Shown piece after piece: positions 1 to 9,174 of a stretch of DNA of 25,669 nt (position 1 is its first letter; each line of letters opens with the position of its first letter). A model generated the notes under the pieces. It was not told the DNA's origin, made no database searches, and saw only the letters and a list, made by a program, of their open reading frames with translations. Source of the stretch: Anaerolineales bacterium (lineage in GTDB: Bacteria; Chloroflexota; Anaerolineae; Anaerolineales; UBA4823); the NCBI GenBank assembly GCA_022865865.1, contig JALHTN010000190.1, positions 1 to 25,669 of the forward strand, given 5' to 3'. The translations under genes and the position numbers were made by a program.

Positions 1-1094
1 ATATCAACTGTTTCAGATTGGCCGCGGACGATTAATTCAGCCATGCAGGCACCAACTGCGGGTGCTATTTTAAATCCGGTCCCACTGAAACCGCAGTCAA
101 GGTAAAAACCCGCCGGTCCAGCTGGTCCAAGAATCGCTCTTTGATCGGGGGTAATGCCATCATAACCACCGTGAGAACTGTGTAAAGATCCTCGGTCCAT
201 GCCAGGAACACGCTTACAGAGCCGATCAATTGCGCGCTCCACAAAACCCGGTTTTGAATGGTCGGTATCACCATCCGGAGCTTCGCCAATGGGATTGTCA
301 TCCTCTAAACCAACCAGGGTTAATCCCCCGGTCTCCGGACGAAAATACATAGAATTTGGGAAATCATTCACAGTGGGGTGTTCATCTGCTAATGCCTGGG
401 GACGCCTGACAAACATCGTGTCATGCTGCCAGGTGTTAATGGGTAAATCTAATCCAGCCATACTGGCAATTGGACCTGCCCAGGGTCCAGCAGCGTTTAC
501 CACGACAGGAGCTGAATAATCACCATTATTCGTTTTCACCCCCCGGATGGTATCCCCGTCAATCATCAGGTCCAGCACCTCACAATTTTGGATGAGTTTG
601 GCACCCTTTTCCCTGGCAGCATCAATGAAAGATCGGGTACAGCTGCTCGGGTCTGCATATCCTGACTCGGGTTCATATGCGGCAAATTCGATATCTTCAC
701 GATAAAATGTTGGTGCCAGGCGACCTACATCCCCTCCGTCAATTAACAAGGTCGGAATACCCAATTTCTGCTGCATCTGGATGTTGGCTTTCAAACTATC
801 GATCGCCCCAGGTTCTACAAATTGCATAAATCCCGTCCGGGTAAAACCACTCTCCCCGCTCACCCTATCGCCCCAATTCTTAAAGTAATCATATGATAAC
901 CAGGCCAGGCGCGATTCAAGCTCGAGATCGTAATGCAACCTCACCAAACCACTGGATCGTCCAGTTGCCCCAACCGCGATAAAATGCTTTTCCAATACAA
1001 GTGGTTTTAAACCCTCCAGGGTTAGATGATACGCCAGACTGGCGCCATGAATCCCACCACCTATGATGATCGCATCCCAGATTTTGGTTGTCAT
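1..1094 (-). CDS. FAD-dependent oxidoreductase, DadA/glycine oxidase/sarcosine oxidase-like (partial)
   Basis: The 3' end of this gene lies beyond the left edge; about 364 codons from the ATG at 1094 are visible without a stop. The N-terminus has a Rossmann dinucleotide-binding motif (IIGGGIHGAS, residues about 10-19) followed by an acidic residue after the second strand (LVLEK). Near the visible end is GFSGTGFKIAPAVG, typical of the C-terminal FAD-binding segment of the DAO superfamily. Such enzymes oxidise the C-N bond of amino acids or N-methyl amines with FAD. The substrate cannot be told from sequence. It starts 8 bases after the DUF58 gene and is probably the last visible member of the MoxR-DUF58 operon, although no functional link between them is known to me. 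D-amino-acid dehydrogenase, glycine oxidase and sarcosine oxidase beta-subunit-like proteins all remain possible. Confidence 0.85.
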   Translation of the reverse strand, partial: MTTKIWDAIIIGGGIHGASLAYHLTLEGLKPLVLEKHFIAVGATGRSSGLVRLHYDLELESRLAWLSYDYFKNWGDRVSGESGFTRTGFMQFVEPGAIDSLKANIQMQQKLGIPTLLIDGGDVGRLAPTFYREDIEFAAYEPESGYADPSSCTRSFIDAAREKGAKLIQNCEVLDLMIDGDTIRGVKTNNGDYSAPVVVNAAGPWAGPIASMAGLDLPINTWQHDTMFVRRPQALADEHPTVNDFPNSMYFRPETGGLTLVGLEDDNPIGEAPDGDTDHSKPGFVERAIDRLCKRVPGMDRGSLHSSHGGYDGITPDQRAILGPAGPAGFYLDCGFSGTGFKIAPAVGACMAELIVRGQSETVD

Positions 1095-1102
1095 AAATAT
1101 TC

Positions 1103-2362
1103 CTATTGGGTTTCAAATGATAATGCTTTGGTAATATCATCATCCCTGCGAACAATCCGCAAGGGTATTTTCATGAACCGTAAACCCTCTGCAATCTCAT
1201 CCGATCCTGCGGGACCATTAAATGATGCAGCATCAATTAACACTGTGACAGGTCGGAGTCCTCTGCGAGCAAGAAAATCGGTTGCCACGATTACTTCCTT
1301 TTCAACCGAATGAGTGATCATCACGATCGTGCTGCCCCGAGCAAGATGCTGGGCTTGAATATCCACCAAACCCCATATCGGAAGTGTGCCCTCTGCTCGC
1401 AGTAATGCTAATGATTCCAAAATTTTCCCCAGCTGCCTACCACCTCGATCTGGAGGCATCATGGTTAAGGTCTGGCCAGAGGTTATAAATCCAACAGAAC
1501 GCCCTTTTCGAAGATAATAGCGCGCAATAGAAGCCGCGATGCTAACCCCATATTCTTCAGTAGAAGGTGGTAAGGTAAATTCAAACTTGTGTTTCCATAA
1601 ATCGTCTTTGCTTTTCTTTGGCCAGGAAAAAGGAACCGCGGCCTGCCCAGTTTCTGAACCATCCAAGAATATCCACACATCTGCTTGTGGATCAAGCTCG
1701 AATTCCTTGGTCATCAATCGATTTCTGCGTGCAGTGCTGACCCAATGAATTCGATTCATCGAGTCTCCGGGGGCATACTCCCTCACGCCAGCCGCATTTG
1801 GTGTGACCTGCGGTGTGCGTCTGCGAAGTGCTTCTCCACCTGGAAGAACGCCGGCAGGGCTTGGAAAATCATGGACATCTACCAGCAAGGGGTACACTAA
1901 GAGCGATTCCTTTGCCGGGTAAAGCCGCTCAACCGGGAACAATCCAAATGGATCTCCAGATTCAAGAGCCGTCGGTCCAAGCGGGAAAACTCCCCTTTTT
2001 AACAGACGCGTCCGAGAAAGATATGCCCTCCCACGGCGGGATTCAATTTTTGGAAACAATCTTGAGCCAGATGAATCGGGCAGAGACGAGCGATCGCCCA
2101 CCGCAAGCCATAAACGCGGTAGCCGTCCCGCATTATCTAATTCGATCTTTTCCTCGTAGATCTGTCCAACTTGGGCCCGAGTTGAGCGAGCATTTCTTTC
2201 CAACTGCACCCCCCGCAAAACTTGCCACGACCAGATCCAGCTCACGATCAGCAATAAAGCCCAAACATAAGCCAGGCGAAAATAAATACTTGACCCGGTT
2301 ACAATACCAGCAACCAGACTAAGCAACAGTAGAATCACGACGATGCGTGCTCCCACCGTCAT
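1103..2362 (-). CDS. DUF58 domain protein, partner of MoxR ATPase
   Basis: This 419-residue protein opens with two hydrophobic segments (about residues 5-24 and 30-48), so it is anchored in the membrane with most of the chain following. A segment near residue 200 reads YAPGDSMNRIHW, continuing VSTARRNRLMTKEFE, which is the DUF58 signature. After it comes a von Willebrand A-like strand with an acidic residue (ADVWIFLDGSE). DUF58 proteins are regularly encoded next to MoxR AAA+ ATPases and are thought to act with them as chaperone-like complexes that mature or insert envelope or metalloenzyme partners. Here the ATG follows the MoxR stop by one base, which implies translational coupling; the ribosome site is GAGG just inside the MoxR end. 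The transglutaminase-like or VWA genes often seen in such operons are not visible here. Confidence 0.9.
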   Translation of the reverse strand: MTVGARIVVILLLLSLVAGIVTGSSIYFRLAYVWALLLIVSWIWSWQVLRGVQLERNARSTRAQVGQIYEEKIELDNAGRLPRLWLAVGDRSSLPDSSGSRLFPKIESRRGRAYLSRTRLLKRGVFPLGPTALESGDPFGLFPVERLYPAKESLLVYPLLVDVHDFPSPAGVLPGGEALRRRTPQVTPNAAGVREYAPGDSMNRIHWVSTARRNRLMTKEFELDPQADVWIFLDGSETGQAAVPFSWPKKSKDDLWKHKFEFTLPPSTEEYGVSIAASIARYYLRKGRSVGFITSGQTLTMMPPDRGGRQLGKILESLALLRAEGTLPIWGLVDIQAQHLARGSTIVMITHSVEKEVIVATDFLARRGLRPVTVLIDAASFNGPAGSDEIAEGLRFMKIPLRIVRRDDDITKALSFETQ

Positions 2363-2363
2363 A

Positions 2364-3365
2364 TCAACCTCCCTTGCTCAAATCCCCGCCAGGCACTGGA
2401 ACACTGCTCACAATTTCATTGACCACCTCTGCCTCGCTCACATCCCGAAGTCGAGCAGCAGGTCCCAATATTATCCTGTGGCACAAGGCAGGTTCGGAAA
2501 GGGATTTGACATCATCCGGGAGGACATACTCCCTTCCATAAATCGCCGCTCTGGCTTGACTTGTCCGGAATAAGGTCAGGCTGCCTCGCGGGCTGGCTCC
2601 CAAGTACACATCCTGGAAATCTCTTGTCCGGCGAGTGATCTCCACCATGTAAGCCTTGATTTCTGGTGAGACGTATACTTTCTTCACCTCTTCTTGGGCT
2701 AGCAAGACTTCTTGCTCACTAATCGCTTTATCGAGCGTTTCGATCGGGTGCACAAACTGCTGTCTCTCAAGTATATTAATCTCATCCATCGAATTTGGGT
2801 ATCCGAGCTGCACCCTGAGCAAAAAGCGATCCAGCTGTGCTTCTGGGAGTGGGAAAGTTCCTTCATACTCAATGGGGTTTTGAGTAGCCATCACCATAAA
2901 TGGTTTTGGTAAGAAATGTGTCACTCCATCGACAGTGACCTGACGTTCTTCCATGGCTTCCAGAAGAGCCGCTTGGGTTTTTGGTGTCGCCCGGTTGATT
3001 TCATCTGACAGTACAATCTGCGCCGTGATCGGTCCTGGACGATACTCAAATTCACGACTGACCTGATTGAATATGGAAATCCCGGTCACATCGCTGGGGA
3101 GCATGTCTGGAGTGAATTGAATCCGGCTGAAGGAACAGCCGATTGAACGAGCTACACTGCGTGCCAGCATCGTTTTGCCCACTCCAGGGACATCCTCGAT
3201 CAGTAAATGTCCCTGGCACAGCAAGGTTATTACCGAATACTCGACGGTTTCTCGCTTGCCAACGATCACTTTTTCAATATTATTAATCAATCGATCTGAA
3301 AATTCCTGAACATTTATCATTTGCGGCTCCAAAGTAATAGTTTCAAAGGTAATTTCTGTTGGCAT
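2364..3365 (-). CDS. MoxR-family AAA+ ATPase
   Basis: The 333-residue protein has Walker A at GVGKT (residues 61-65), MoxR-typical LPSDVTG (89-95), Walker B at SDEINRA (D121, E122), sensor 1 in [22 protein letters not shown] with N163, and the arginine at position 180. This full set supports an active ATPase of about the usual family length. MoxR ATPases act with DUF58/VWA partners as chaperones, and the DUF58 gene follows at once. The annotated ATG at 3365 gives a short non-conserved N-terminal tail; Met-16 (MINVQEF) is a possible alternative start. Sixty-seven bases separate it from the YfhO-like gene upstream, and that gap contains a 12-base palindrome at 3394-3405. No convincing Shine-Dalgarno precedes the ATG. 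Confidence 0.93.
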   Translation of the reverse strand: MPTEITFETITLEPQMINVQEFSDRLINNIEKVIVGKRETVEYSVITLLCQGHLLIEDVPGVGKTMLARSVARSIGCSFSRIQFTPDMLPSDVTGISIFNQVSREFEYRPGPITAQIVLSDEINRATPKTQAALLEAMEERQVTVDGVTHFLPKPFMVMATQNPIEYEGTFPLPEAQLDRFLLRVQLGYPNSMDEINILERQQFVHPIETLDKAISEQEVLLAQEEVKKVYVSPEIKAYMVEITRRTRDFQDVYLGASPRGSLTLFRTSQARAAIYGREYVLPDDVKSLSEPALCHRIILGPAARLRDVSEAEVVNEIVSSVPVPGGDLSKGG

Positions 3366-3393
3366 CTAATTGTATGTGAATTATCTACCATTT

Positions 3394-3405
3394 TGATAAT
3401 TATCA
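3394..3405. promoter_or_regulatory. 12-base AT-rich palindrome upstream of moxR
   Basis: TGATAATTATCA is a perfect palindrome about 30 bases before the moxR ATG and within the 67-base gap after the YfhO-like gene. It could be an operator or part of the promoter region. In AT-rich sequence such a short palindrome may also be chance. No good -35/-10 pair was found around it. Confidence 0.25.
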
Positions 3406-3432
3406 TGAACAACCTTTATGCAAATAACTCGA

Positions 3433-5937
3433 CTAACTTTTTGCAGATTTAACCTTTATAAGCCAGATCAATACAATAGCGATCAAGCCAATAAATGCCA
3501 CACTGCTGACTGCAACTCCCCCATAAAACACTTTTGGTTGATATGCGATAGTAACCTCGTGCTCACCAGCTGGAACAGCAACCGCACGGAACAGGTAATT
3601 TGCACGCCATAGTTTAGCTAGCTCACCATCCACAAAAGCTTGCCAACCAGGATACCATACATCTGACATCACCAAGTAGCCAGCAGACGAAGAATTAACC
3701 CTCACATTATTTAGATTTTCTTGCTCCGTTACTAATTGCAGCTGAGCTGCATTCTCACGATTACAAATGGGCTGTGGACCTGCAGATGCTGTTTCAAGAA
3801 TTACTCCGCTGTCATGGTCAATTGTGTTATTCTTAATCAACTCGATCGCCATAAGTTCATCAGCCGCACCAATCCCGCAGCTTACCCATCGAAACCGGGG
3901 ATACGCCTCTCGCTTATCAAATCGGACGCCATACGTCTCGTTTAAGTCTATGCTTTCTACTACTGTGACCCCCATCAGGTTCAGCATTTGGTCCAACACT
4001 TGTGCATCAACGTCCTGCATTACTTCTAACCATGATGAGAACCTGGCTGGCAAGAGAGGATCAAAATTATTGGCTGAAGGAAGAGTATCTAAAACAGTAA
4101 TATTTGGCAGTAAGGAAGCACGTAAACTCTGCCAATCCTCTCCTTCTTCGAATGGTTGAAAGGTGTCAAATCGCAAGAAGCGTTCAAATTTCAACTGCTC
4201 TTCATCTTCTGAATTTAAATAAATTCGCCCACCATCGAGTGCCTGTTCGACTTCCTCAGCGGTAGGTGAAGGATCCTGGTATACACTCAGATCGACACTG
4301 GGATTAAGTCCCCAACCAGCCACAACAAGGTCCAACCCAATCCACATCACGACAGCCCAATGCCACCAACCCCATTCCCGGTCCTGGTTTGGATCTTTAC
4401 CTCTCAGGGGAGCTTTGAGCGCCAGGAATCCCAAACCTAAACCCCACAATCCAAGCCAGGCCGTTGCCCGAATGAGTGAAGGGCGAATTCCTAAAGATAA
4501 TGACCGCGATAAGAAAAGAGCCAGACCTGCTCCAATTGTGATTGCCGCTGCAGCCATCACTCCCAGGCGGAGCCAGTAAAGAAGCTTGCCTTCCGGACGA
4601 GACCAAGATTCTGCTCCAATCGCAGCCAGGATTGCCAGGGCAAATATCGCCAAAACAGAAATGCGCGTCGGCGCTTGAAACATGTCAAATGTTGGTACAT
4701 ACTGATACAACCAGGGGAATATTGGGGTATTACGTCCCAGGGCGATCAGAAATGTTACCAGGATGAGGACAACCAAGAATCCTATGAAACGGGGATTAAC
4801 CAGGGTTTGACGGGCAATTTTTTTACCACGGGTCAATATCGCTGCTATCGCAAGAATAAAAGGTATCAGGCCGATGTACACCGCATCTTCCCAATAATTT
4901 GCATATCCCCAATAATCACCCGTGGCTGGATTTCCAAACCATCCCTGAGCAAGAAAAGAGAGAAAACGCCAGGGCCAAAAAGAATATGACATCGCAAAAT
5001 CATAGTCGACCGCTGCTGACCGTTGAGATTCCAGCAGATACTCCGCAGTAGGCAGCAGCTGTACCGCTGCTAATCCAATTGCGAACACCAGAGCACTCCC
5101 GAAAAAGATCAGGAGCATCGCGACCCGGGACTGTCGTAATCCATACCCTTGAACTTGCTGGTCATCTTCAATCTTGCTTGAGTTCGAAGAGGAAGAAGCT
5201 TTTGGTCTTGCGCGACGCTTATTAAGCCAGGGATCGATCAAACCTAGATATAACACCCAGGTTACTGCTAACAGTACACTGTACCAAGCAGTTTGGGCAT
5301 GCCCAGCTAAAAGCTGCATGGCGATCACGCTGACCAGCAGCAAGTAACCTGACATGATCTTATTATTTCGAGTACTTATTGCGGTCTCAGAACTTCTTTG
5401 TTCAGCTGGCTGGTAGGAAAATCCAATTACTAATCGGGTTGCCCCCAAAATGATCCAGGGCAGCCATGAGACCGCAGCATTGATTGACAAAAACCCTGCT
5501 CTTGCCACCAGGTATCCGCCCAACCCAAAAGCCAATCCCCCAACTAATTGAGCCAATTTACCTAGTTTCAATTCACGTATAAGCAGCGCCATACCCAGGG
5601 CGGCCCAAAATAGGTGCATTACTACCATGATAGCCATGAGCCAGGCCATGGCACCGATTCCGCCAACTGTGTAGGCGATGAAATACAACCAGGTTGGTGG
5701 GTAAAATAATGCAGACTGGTAATTGGCGATCAGCGGTGCACCCATCCCCAACATCGTGTTCCAGATCGGAAACACGCCAGAGGCTACAGCCTCCCACGAC
5801 CAGGTCCACCAGGGAACAAATTGATTGAGGGGTGTCCCAAAAAATAAAGCACGCCTACCCAGTATTGTTGGAGCAAAGAGGGCAAAAGGAAAGAGAAATA
5901 GAAGTAAATATAATAATCGCGATGCACGCTGAAACAT
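3433..5937 (-). CDS. YfhO-like polytopic membrane protein (copy 1)
   Basis: A large polytopic membrane protein of about 834 residues beginning MFQRASRLLYLLL. It has many hydrophobic segments, a loop of the form PWWTWSWEAVASGVFPIWN near the N-terminus, and a C-terminal extracytoplasmic domain with YPGWQAFVDGE and VPAGEHEVTIAYQP, then a last membrane helix. That C-terminal pattern is characteristic of YfhO-family proteins, GT-C-like membrane proteins implicated in glycosylation of cell-wall polymers or lipids in Firmicutes. The substrate here is unknown. The open frame extends upstream to a GTG at 6009, but that extension runs through the terminator hairpin of the upstream response regulator, so the ATG at 5937 is preferred. 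A possible -10 (TAGAAT) lies only eight bases before this ATG. A second, diverged YfhO-like gene lies at 6940-9111. Confidence 0.85.
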   Translation of the reverse strand: MFQRASRLLYLLLFLFPFALFAPTILGRRALFFGTPLNQFVPWWTWSWEAVASGVFPIWNTMLGMGAPLIANYQSALFYPPTWLYFIAYTVGGIGAMAWLMAIMVVMHLFWAALGMALLIRELKLGKLAQLVGGLAFGLGGYLVARAGFLSINAAVSWLPWIILGATRLVIGFSYQPAEQRSSETAISTRNNKIMSGYLLLVSVIAMQLLAGHAQTAWYSVLLAVTWVLYLGLIDPWLNKRRARPKASSSSNSSKIEDDQQVQGYGLRQSRVAMLLIFFGSALVFAIGLAAVQLLPTAEYLLESQRSAAVDYDFAMSYSFWPWRFLSFLAQGWFGNPATGDYWGYANYWEDAVYIGLIPFILAIAAILTRGKKIARQTLVNPRFIGFLVVLILVTFLIALGRNTPIFPWLYQYVPTFDMFQAPTRISVLAIFALAILAAIGAESWSRPEGKLLYWLRLGVMAAAAITIGAGLALFLSRSLSLGIRPSLIRATAWLGLWGLGLGFLALKAPLRGKDPNQDREWGWWHWAVVMWIGLDLVVAGWGLNPSVDLSVYQDPSPTAEEVEQALDGGRIYLNSEDEEQLKFERFLRFDTFQPFEEGEDWQSLRASLLPNITVLDTLPSANNFDPLLPARFSSWLEVMQDVDAQVLDQMLNLMGVTVVESIDLNETYGVRFDKREAYPRFRWVSCGIGAADELMAIELIKNNTIDHDSGVILETASAGPQPICNRENAAQLQLVTEQENLNNVRVNSSSAGYLVMSDVWYPGWQAFVDGELAKLWRANYLFRAVAVPAGEHEVTIAYQPKVFYGGVAVSSVAFIGLIAIVLIWLIKVKSAKS

Positions 5938-5989
5938 TGCTAAAAATTCTAACAGATATACCCGGCCCGGGGGGCTTACTTCCAAAAAT

Positions 5990-6019
5990 AAAAGACCAGG
6001 AAAAATCACCTGGTCTTTT
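5990..6019 (-). terminator. Rho-independent terminator of the response regulator gene
   Basis: On the minus strand an 11-base-pair perfect stem (AAAAGACCAGG paired with CCTGGTCTTTT, 8-base loop) is followed by a T-rich tail (ATTTTT). It starts 21 bases after the response regulator stop codon and before the YfhO-like ATG at 5937, so it separates the two transcription units. Confidence 0.85.
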
Positions 6020-6040
6020 CAGAGTCAAACAAATAGTTGC

Positions 6041-6829
6041 TTACACAAGCGGTTCTGCTTTCTCCTTGATATCCAGCTGGTAACCCAAACCTTCCCGGTT
6101 AATAACCAACTGGGGATCATTTGGATCGATCTCAATTTTTTGCCGGAGCAGATAGATAAGGTATTTAATACGGTTGCGTACTTTGTAATTATCTTTATCC
6201 CAGATTTTGGTGGCGATCTCTTCATAACGAACAAGCCGGGGAGCTTTTTTCGCCAGTACCTCCAACAATGCAAATTCTCGTGAAGATAAGTGGATTTCAT
6301 CGCCTCGTAAATATACTTCATGGGTTTCAAAATCAATCGTCAGGTCAATTTCTGGATAAACCCGTTTCGTAACCGGTTTGCTTCCACCTGACCTTCTAAG
6401 GACTGTATTAACGCGTGCCACGAGCTCGGGTGGGAAAAAGGGCTTGGTTACATAATCATCGAATCCTGTGTTTAGTCCTTTAACAACATTCTCTCTCTTC
6501 GTATCCGCGGAAACAACGATCACCGGTGCATCGGTCATTTGACGAATATTATTGAAGGTTTCCCATCCATCCATATCCGGCATCATCAGGTCGAGCAAGA
6601 TCACCGAGGGGATTGAATCGGAACATTTTTGGATCGCCTCTTTTCCGCTGAAGGCGCCAACCACATCCATTCCAGCATTCCTGAATATTATTTTGATCAG
6701 ATCAACTGTATCTGGATCATCGTCGATGATTAAGGCTCGCCGGGCAGACGACCTCGCCTGGATGGTATCCAAATCTACACCTTTTTGAGCAGCGGTACCA
6801 TCGCGGTATTCAGTGGGGAGGTTAAGCAT
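6041..6829 (-). CDS. OmpR/PhoB-type response regulator (orphan)
   Basis: Residues about 30-145 form a receiver domain: acidic pocket D36-D38 (IIDDDPD), phosphoacceptor D80 in LLDLMMPDMDG, conserved Ser-107 and Lys-129 (TKP). Residues about 155-258 form a winged-helix DNA-binding domain of the PhoB class (LSSREFALLEVLAKKAP, then the recognition helix and REGLGYQL hairpin). A tail of about 28 residues precedes the receiver. It should be a phosphorylation-controlled DNA-binding regulator, but no histidine kinase is in the window, so its signal and partner are unknown. A strong ribosome site (AGGAGG, seven bases before ATG), its own promoter and a hairpin terminator mark it as a single-gene unit. 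It sits between two YfhO-like genes, which may or may not be its targets. Confidence 0.95.
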   Translation of the reverse strand: MLNLPTEYRDGTAAQKGVDLDTIQARSSARRALIIDDDPDTVDLIKIIFRNAGMDVVGAFSGKEAIQKCSDSIPSVILLDLMMPDMDGWETFNNIRQMTDAPVIVVSADTKRENVVKGLNTGFDDYVTKPFFPPELVARVNTVLRRSGGSKPVTKRVYPEIDLTIDFETHEVYLRGDEIHLSSREFALLEVLAKKAPRLVRYEEIATKIWDKDNYKVRNRIKYLIYLLRQKIEIDPNDPQLVINREGLGYQLDIKEKAEPLV

Positions 6830-6886
6830 TCGGTTCCTCCTGCAGAAACACCCATTCTCTTACGTAACTGTTATTGATTTGTTACC

Positions 6887-6915
6887 ATTTTATCATCTTA
6901 ATGCGGTTTGCACAA
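6887..6915 (-). promoter_or_regulatory. Promoter of the response regulator gene
   Basis: On the minus strand, TTGTGC (6915-6910) and TAAAAT (6892-6887) are separated by 17 bases, a sigma-70-type layout. A leader of about 50 bases with an AGGAGG ribosome site follows. The same TTGTGC -35 hexamer occurs in the promoter at 10887. Confidence 0.55.
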
Positions 6916-6939
6916 TTGCAAGTATTGATCTGGTTAGAA

Positions 6940-9111
6940 TTATCCACCAATTGTTCGTTTGGAAGCGCTCTTGAAGTTCCATACCAAAAGGATTATTCCC
7001 AGACCAAACAGGATCAATCCTATGGTTACACTCAATGGCCTAAACCGCAAATCAACCTCGTGCGACCCTGGTTTCAGATCCACCCCCATTAGGGTTCCAT
7101 TTTGAACAAAAAATTCACTTAATTCGCCATCTATCCGCACTTGCCATCCAGGATATAAAATTTCCGAAACGACCAGTGTTCCAGGTCCAGATGCTGAGAG
7201 TTGGATGCGGTTGGCAGTTCTTTGTGTAATTATTGCTGGCCTGATCTCTTCTCCAATTGAATCGACCCCGGACTGCACCCAAGCCGGAAATCTCTGTCTC
7301 TCATTCTTGTAGATGTAAACATCACCAACTTTCTGTTCTGGGCTCAAGCCGTCCACTTCCAATTGGAAATCAGATACCACGTAGCCAACATTTAATAAAC
7401 CTAATTGCACCGGATCTGGTGAATAAGACTCATTATCAACTTTGGGCTCACCGTTGGCAAATGGTGGCAAGGTCACACTGTACCCATACCTGGGAACACC
7501 TGTGGCTTCATCCATAAAGCGCACGTAATCCGCAATTTGCAAGGGGTCAACACCATCGGCCATCCTTATTCCGTAGCGGACTGCGGTTTGTTGGGGAATG
7601 CTGTAAGATGGCGAATATGTCCGTGTATCTCCCCCTCGGAGCGCGATATACTGGGCAACTTGTTCCCTTTCAGAAAGCACCTGTTCAGCTTTTCTCCCCA
7701 CAAAACTATTTAAATCAACCATAACCAAATCGATCACGGCGATTAGGAACACACCGCCAATCCAGATAGTCATCGGAACTTTTGATTTTATTCCAACCCC
7801 AATCCACACTGCGCTGATCACCATTCCGACAGTCCCCCACAGCATTCCGTTTGGGATCTCACCAAAATACCAACTGAATCCAACCAGCAGCAACAGTGCG
7901 AATCCAACCGTCCCAAAGAGTGTTAATCCCAAAATTCTTACCTGCTGTGAGGTCGATTTTTGGTATATCGCATCGATCCCATACCCCGCTAAGGCAGCAA
8001 TCCCTAAACCTGTTAGGAAAAGTGTCCTTGATGGAACTCGCAGCCAGCTAATCAAGGGCAATGCTGCGATCATTTCCGAAGCGGGTAATTGCGAACCGAG
8101 TGCTACCAGGATGCTCGCCAAGCTCAGGAAACCCCAATAATATTTGTTGCGCGCCCCACTCAACAAAAGGCCAGACAGAGCCAAAAGAGCAACAATAGCA
8201 CCACTGTAGAGAACCCACTCATGATTGGTGCCGCTATTGGGAAACAGCAAGCCCAATAGATTTAGCACCGGGATTGAATGAGCGAGCACATCTCCAGCTG
8301 CAAGGTCTGACCTAGTGGATAGTGCAGAGAATTCGATCAGCGGAAGGAGCAAAGGCGCAGCTAAAAGTAATGCCAGTGCAGTTTGTTCGAAAAGTTCTTT
8401 AATCAAAACTCGCCAATTCCACTGCGAGTGAAATGCTGAATACGCCCACCAAACCACTGTCGCATAAGCTCCCCAGCGCACATCGGCCAGGAATATCAAT
8501 GCCAACACTGCACCAGGTGGTACCTTGAACCACCTTGAGTTCTTAACTAAGACTCGCTGACTCAACAGCAGCCAAGGTGTCCAAGGCACGGCGTACAACA
8601 ATGTCAAGTGACCCGCCCCGTAATGCGCAAATATTTTTGGAAGCAGTGCGAAGGCTAGACCTGCCATCAGCGCAGCTGCCTGTTCGAGCCCTTCTTCTCT
8701 CATCAGCCGGTATAAACCAATGCCTCCCCAGATCAGATGCAAACCGATCAACAGGTTAAATCCAAGCGGCAAAGGCAAGATCAACACCAACCAACCTGGT
8801 GGGTACCACATTCCTGATAAGGGGTTTGCTGCGAATGGATACCCGCTCATTATTGTCGAGGACCACAAGGGAATTTCATGCCAATTCGCAATCGCCTCCC
8901 TTAGAAAAATCGCATTAGGATAATGGGTTATGGTCAAATCGGAAAAGGAAGAGTTTAATGCCGGGTAAGGAAACAAACCGATCGATGGAATCAATAAGAG
9001 TAATGGCAGGCCCAGAATCCAAACTGCTGGCAGCCGACAGATGGCTATAAACACCTGGCGCCATATATTTCCTCTCTCTGAATCTTTAATTATTGCTGGT
9101 TTCTCACTCAA
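6940..9111 (-). CDS. YfhO-like polytopic membrane protein (copy 2)
   Basis: This 723-residue polytopic membrane protein has a first membrane helix near residues 28-50, an N-terminal extracytoplasmic loop (SDLTITHYPNAIFLREA, then WYPPGW) and a C-terminal domain with LYPGWQVRIDGE and LKPGSHEVDLRFRP followed by a final helix. The ending closely parallels the other YfhO-like protein at 3433-5937, so the two are diverged paralogues. A role in transferring a lipid-linked sugar at the membrane is inferred from the GT-C/YfhO family, not shown. Translation appears to begin at TTG (9111); GGAG lies about seven bases upstream and no nearby in-frame ATG exists before the first helix. It follows the GT-C-like gene by 63 bases, probably in one operon. 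Confidence 0.82.
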   Translation of the reverse strand: MSEKPAIIKDSERGNIWRQVFIAICRLPAVWILGLPLLLLIPSIGLFPYPALNSSFSDLTITHYPNAIFLREAIANWHEIPLWSSTIMSGYPFAANPLSGMWYPPGWLVLILPLPLGFNLLIGLHLIWGGIGLYRLMREEGLEQAAALMAGLAFALLPKIFAHYGAGHLTLLYAVPWTPWLLLSQRVLVKNSRWFKVPPGAVLALIFLADVRWGAYATVVWWAYSAFHSQWNWRVLIKELFEQTALALLLAAPLLLPLIEFSALSTRSDLAAGDVLAHSIPVLNLLGLLFPNSGTNHEWVLYSGAIVALLALSGLLLSGARNKYYWGFLSLASILVALGSQLPASEMIAALPLISWLRVPSRTLFLTGLGIAALAGYGIDAIYQKSTSQQVRILGLTLFGTVGFALLLLVGFSWYFGEIPNGMLWGTVGMVISAVWIGVGIKSKVPMTIWIGGVFLIAVIDLVMVDLNSFVGRKAEQVLSEREQVAQYIALRGGDTRTYSPSYSIPQQTAVRYGIRMADGVDPLQIADYVRFMDEATGVPRYGYSVTLPPFANGEPKVDNESYSPDPVQLGLLNVGYVVSDFQLEVDGLSPEQKVGDVYIYKNERQRFPAWVQSGVDSIGEEIRPAIITQRTANRIQLSASGPGTLVVSEILYPGWQVRIDGELSEFFVQNGTLMGVDLKPGSHEVDLRFRPLSVTIGLILFGLGIILLVWNFKSASKRTIGG

Positions 9112-9174
9112 TCCAATCTCCGCCGCTGTGAAGCTATATTGGTTTCAAGTCCTTTAATAGGTATAGGAGCGCTG

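Noticed and set aside
1813..2322. A 169-codon open frame on the plus strand
   Set aside because: It is a shadow opposite the DUF58 gene, with a composition typical of antisense frames and no recognisable domain.
5938..6009. GTG start at 6009 for the YfhO-like gene
   Set aside because: The added 24 codons cross the terminator of the response regulator gene and do not look like part of the protein. ATG 5937 leads directly into the signal/membrane helix.
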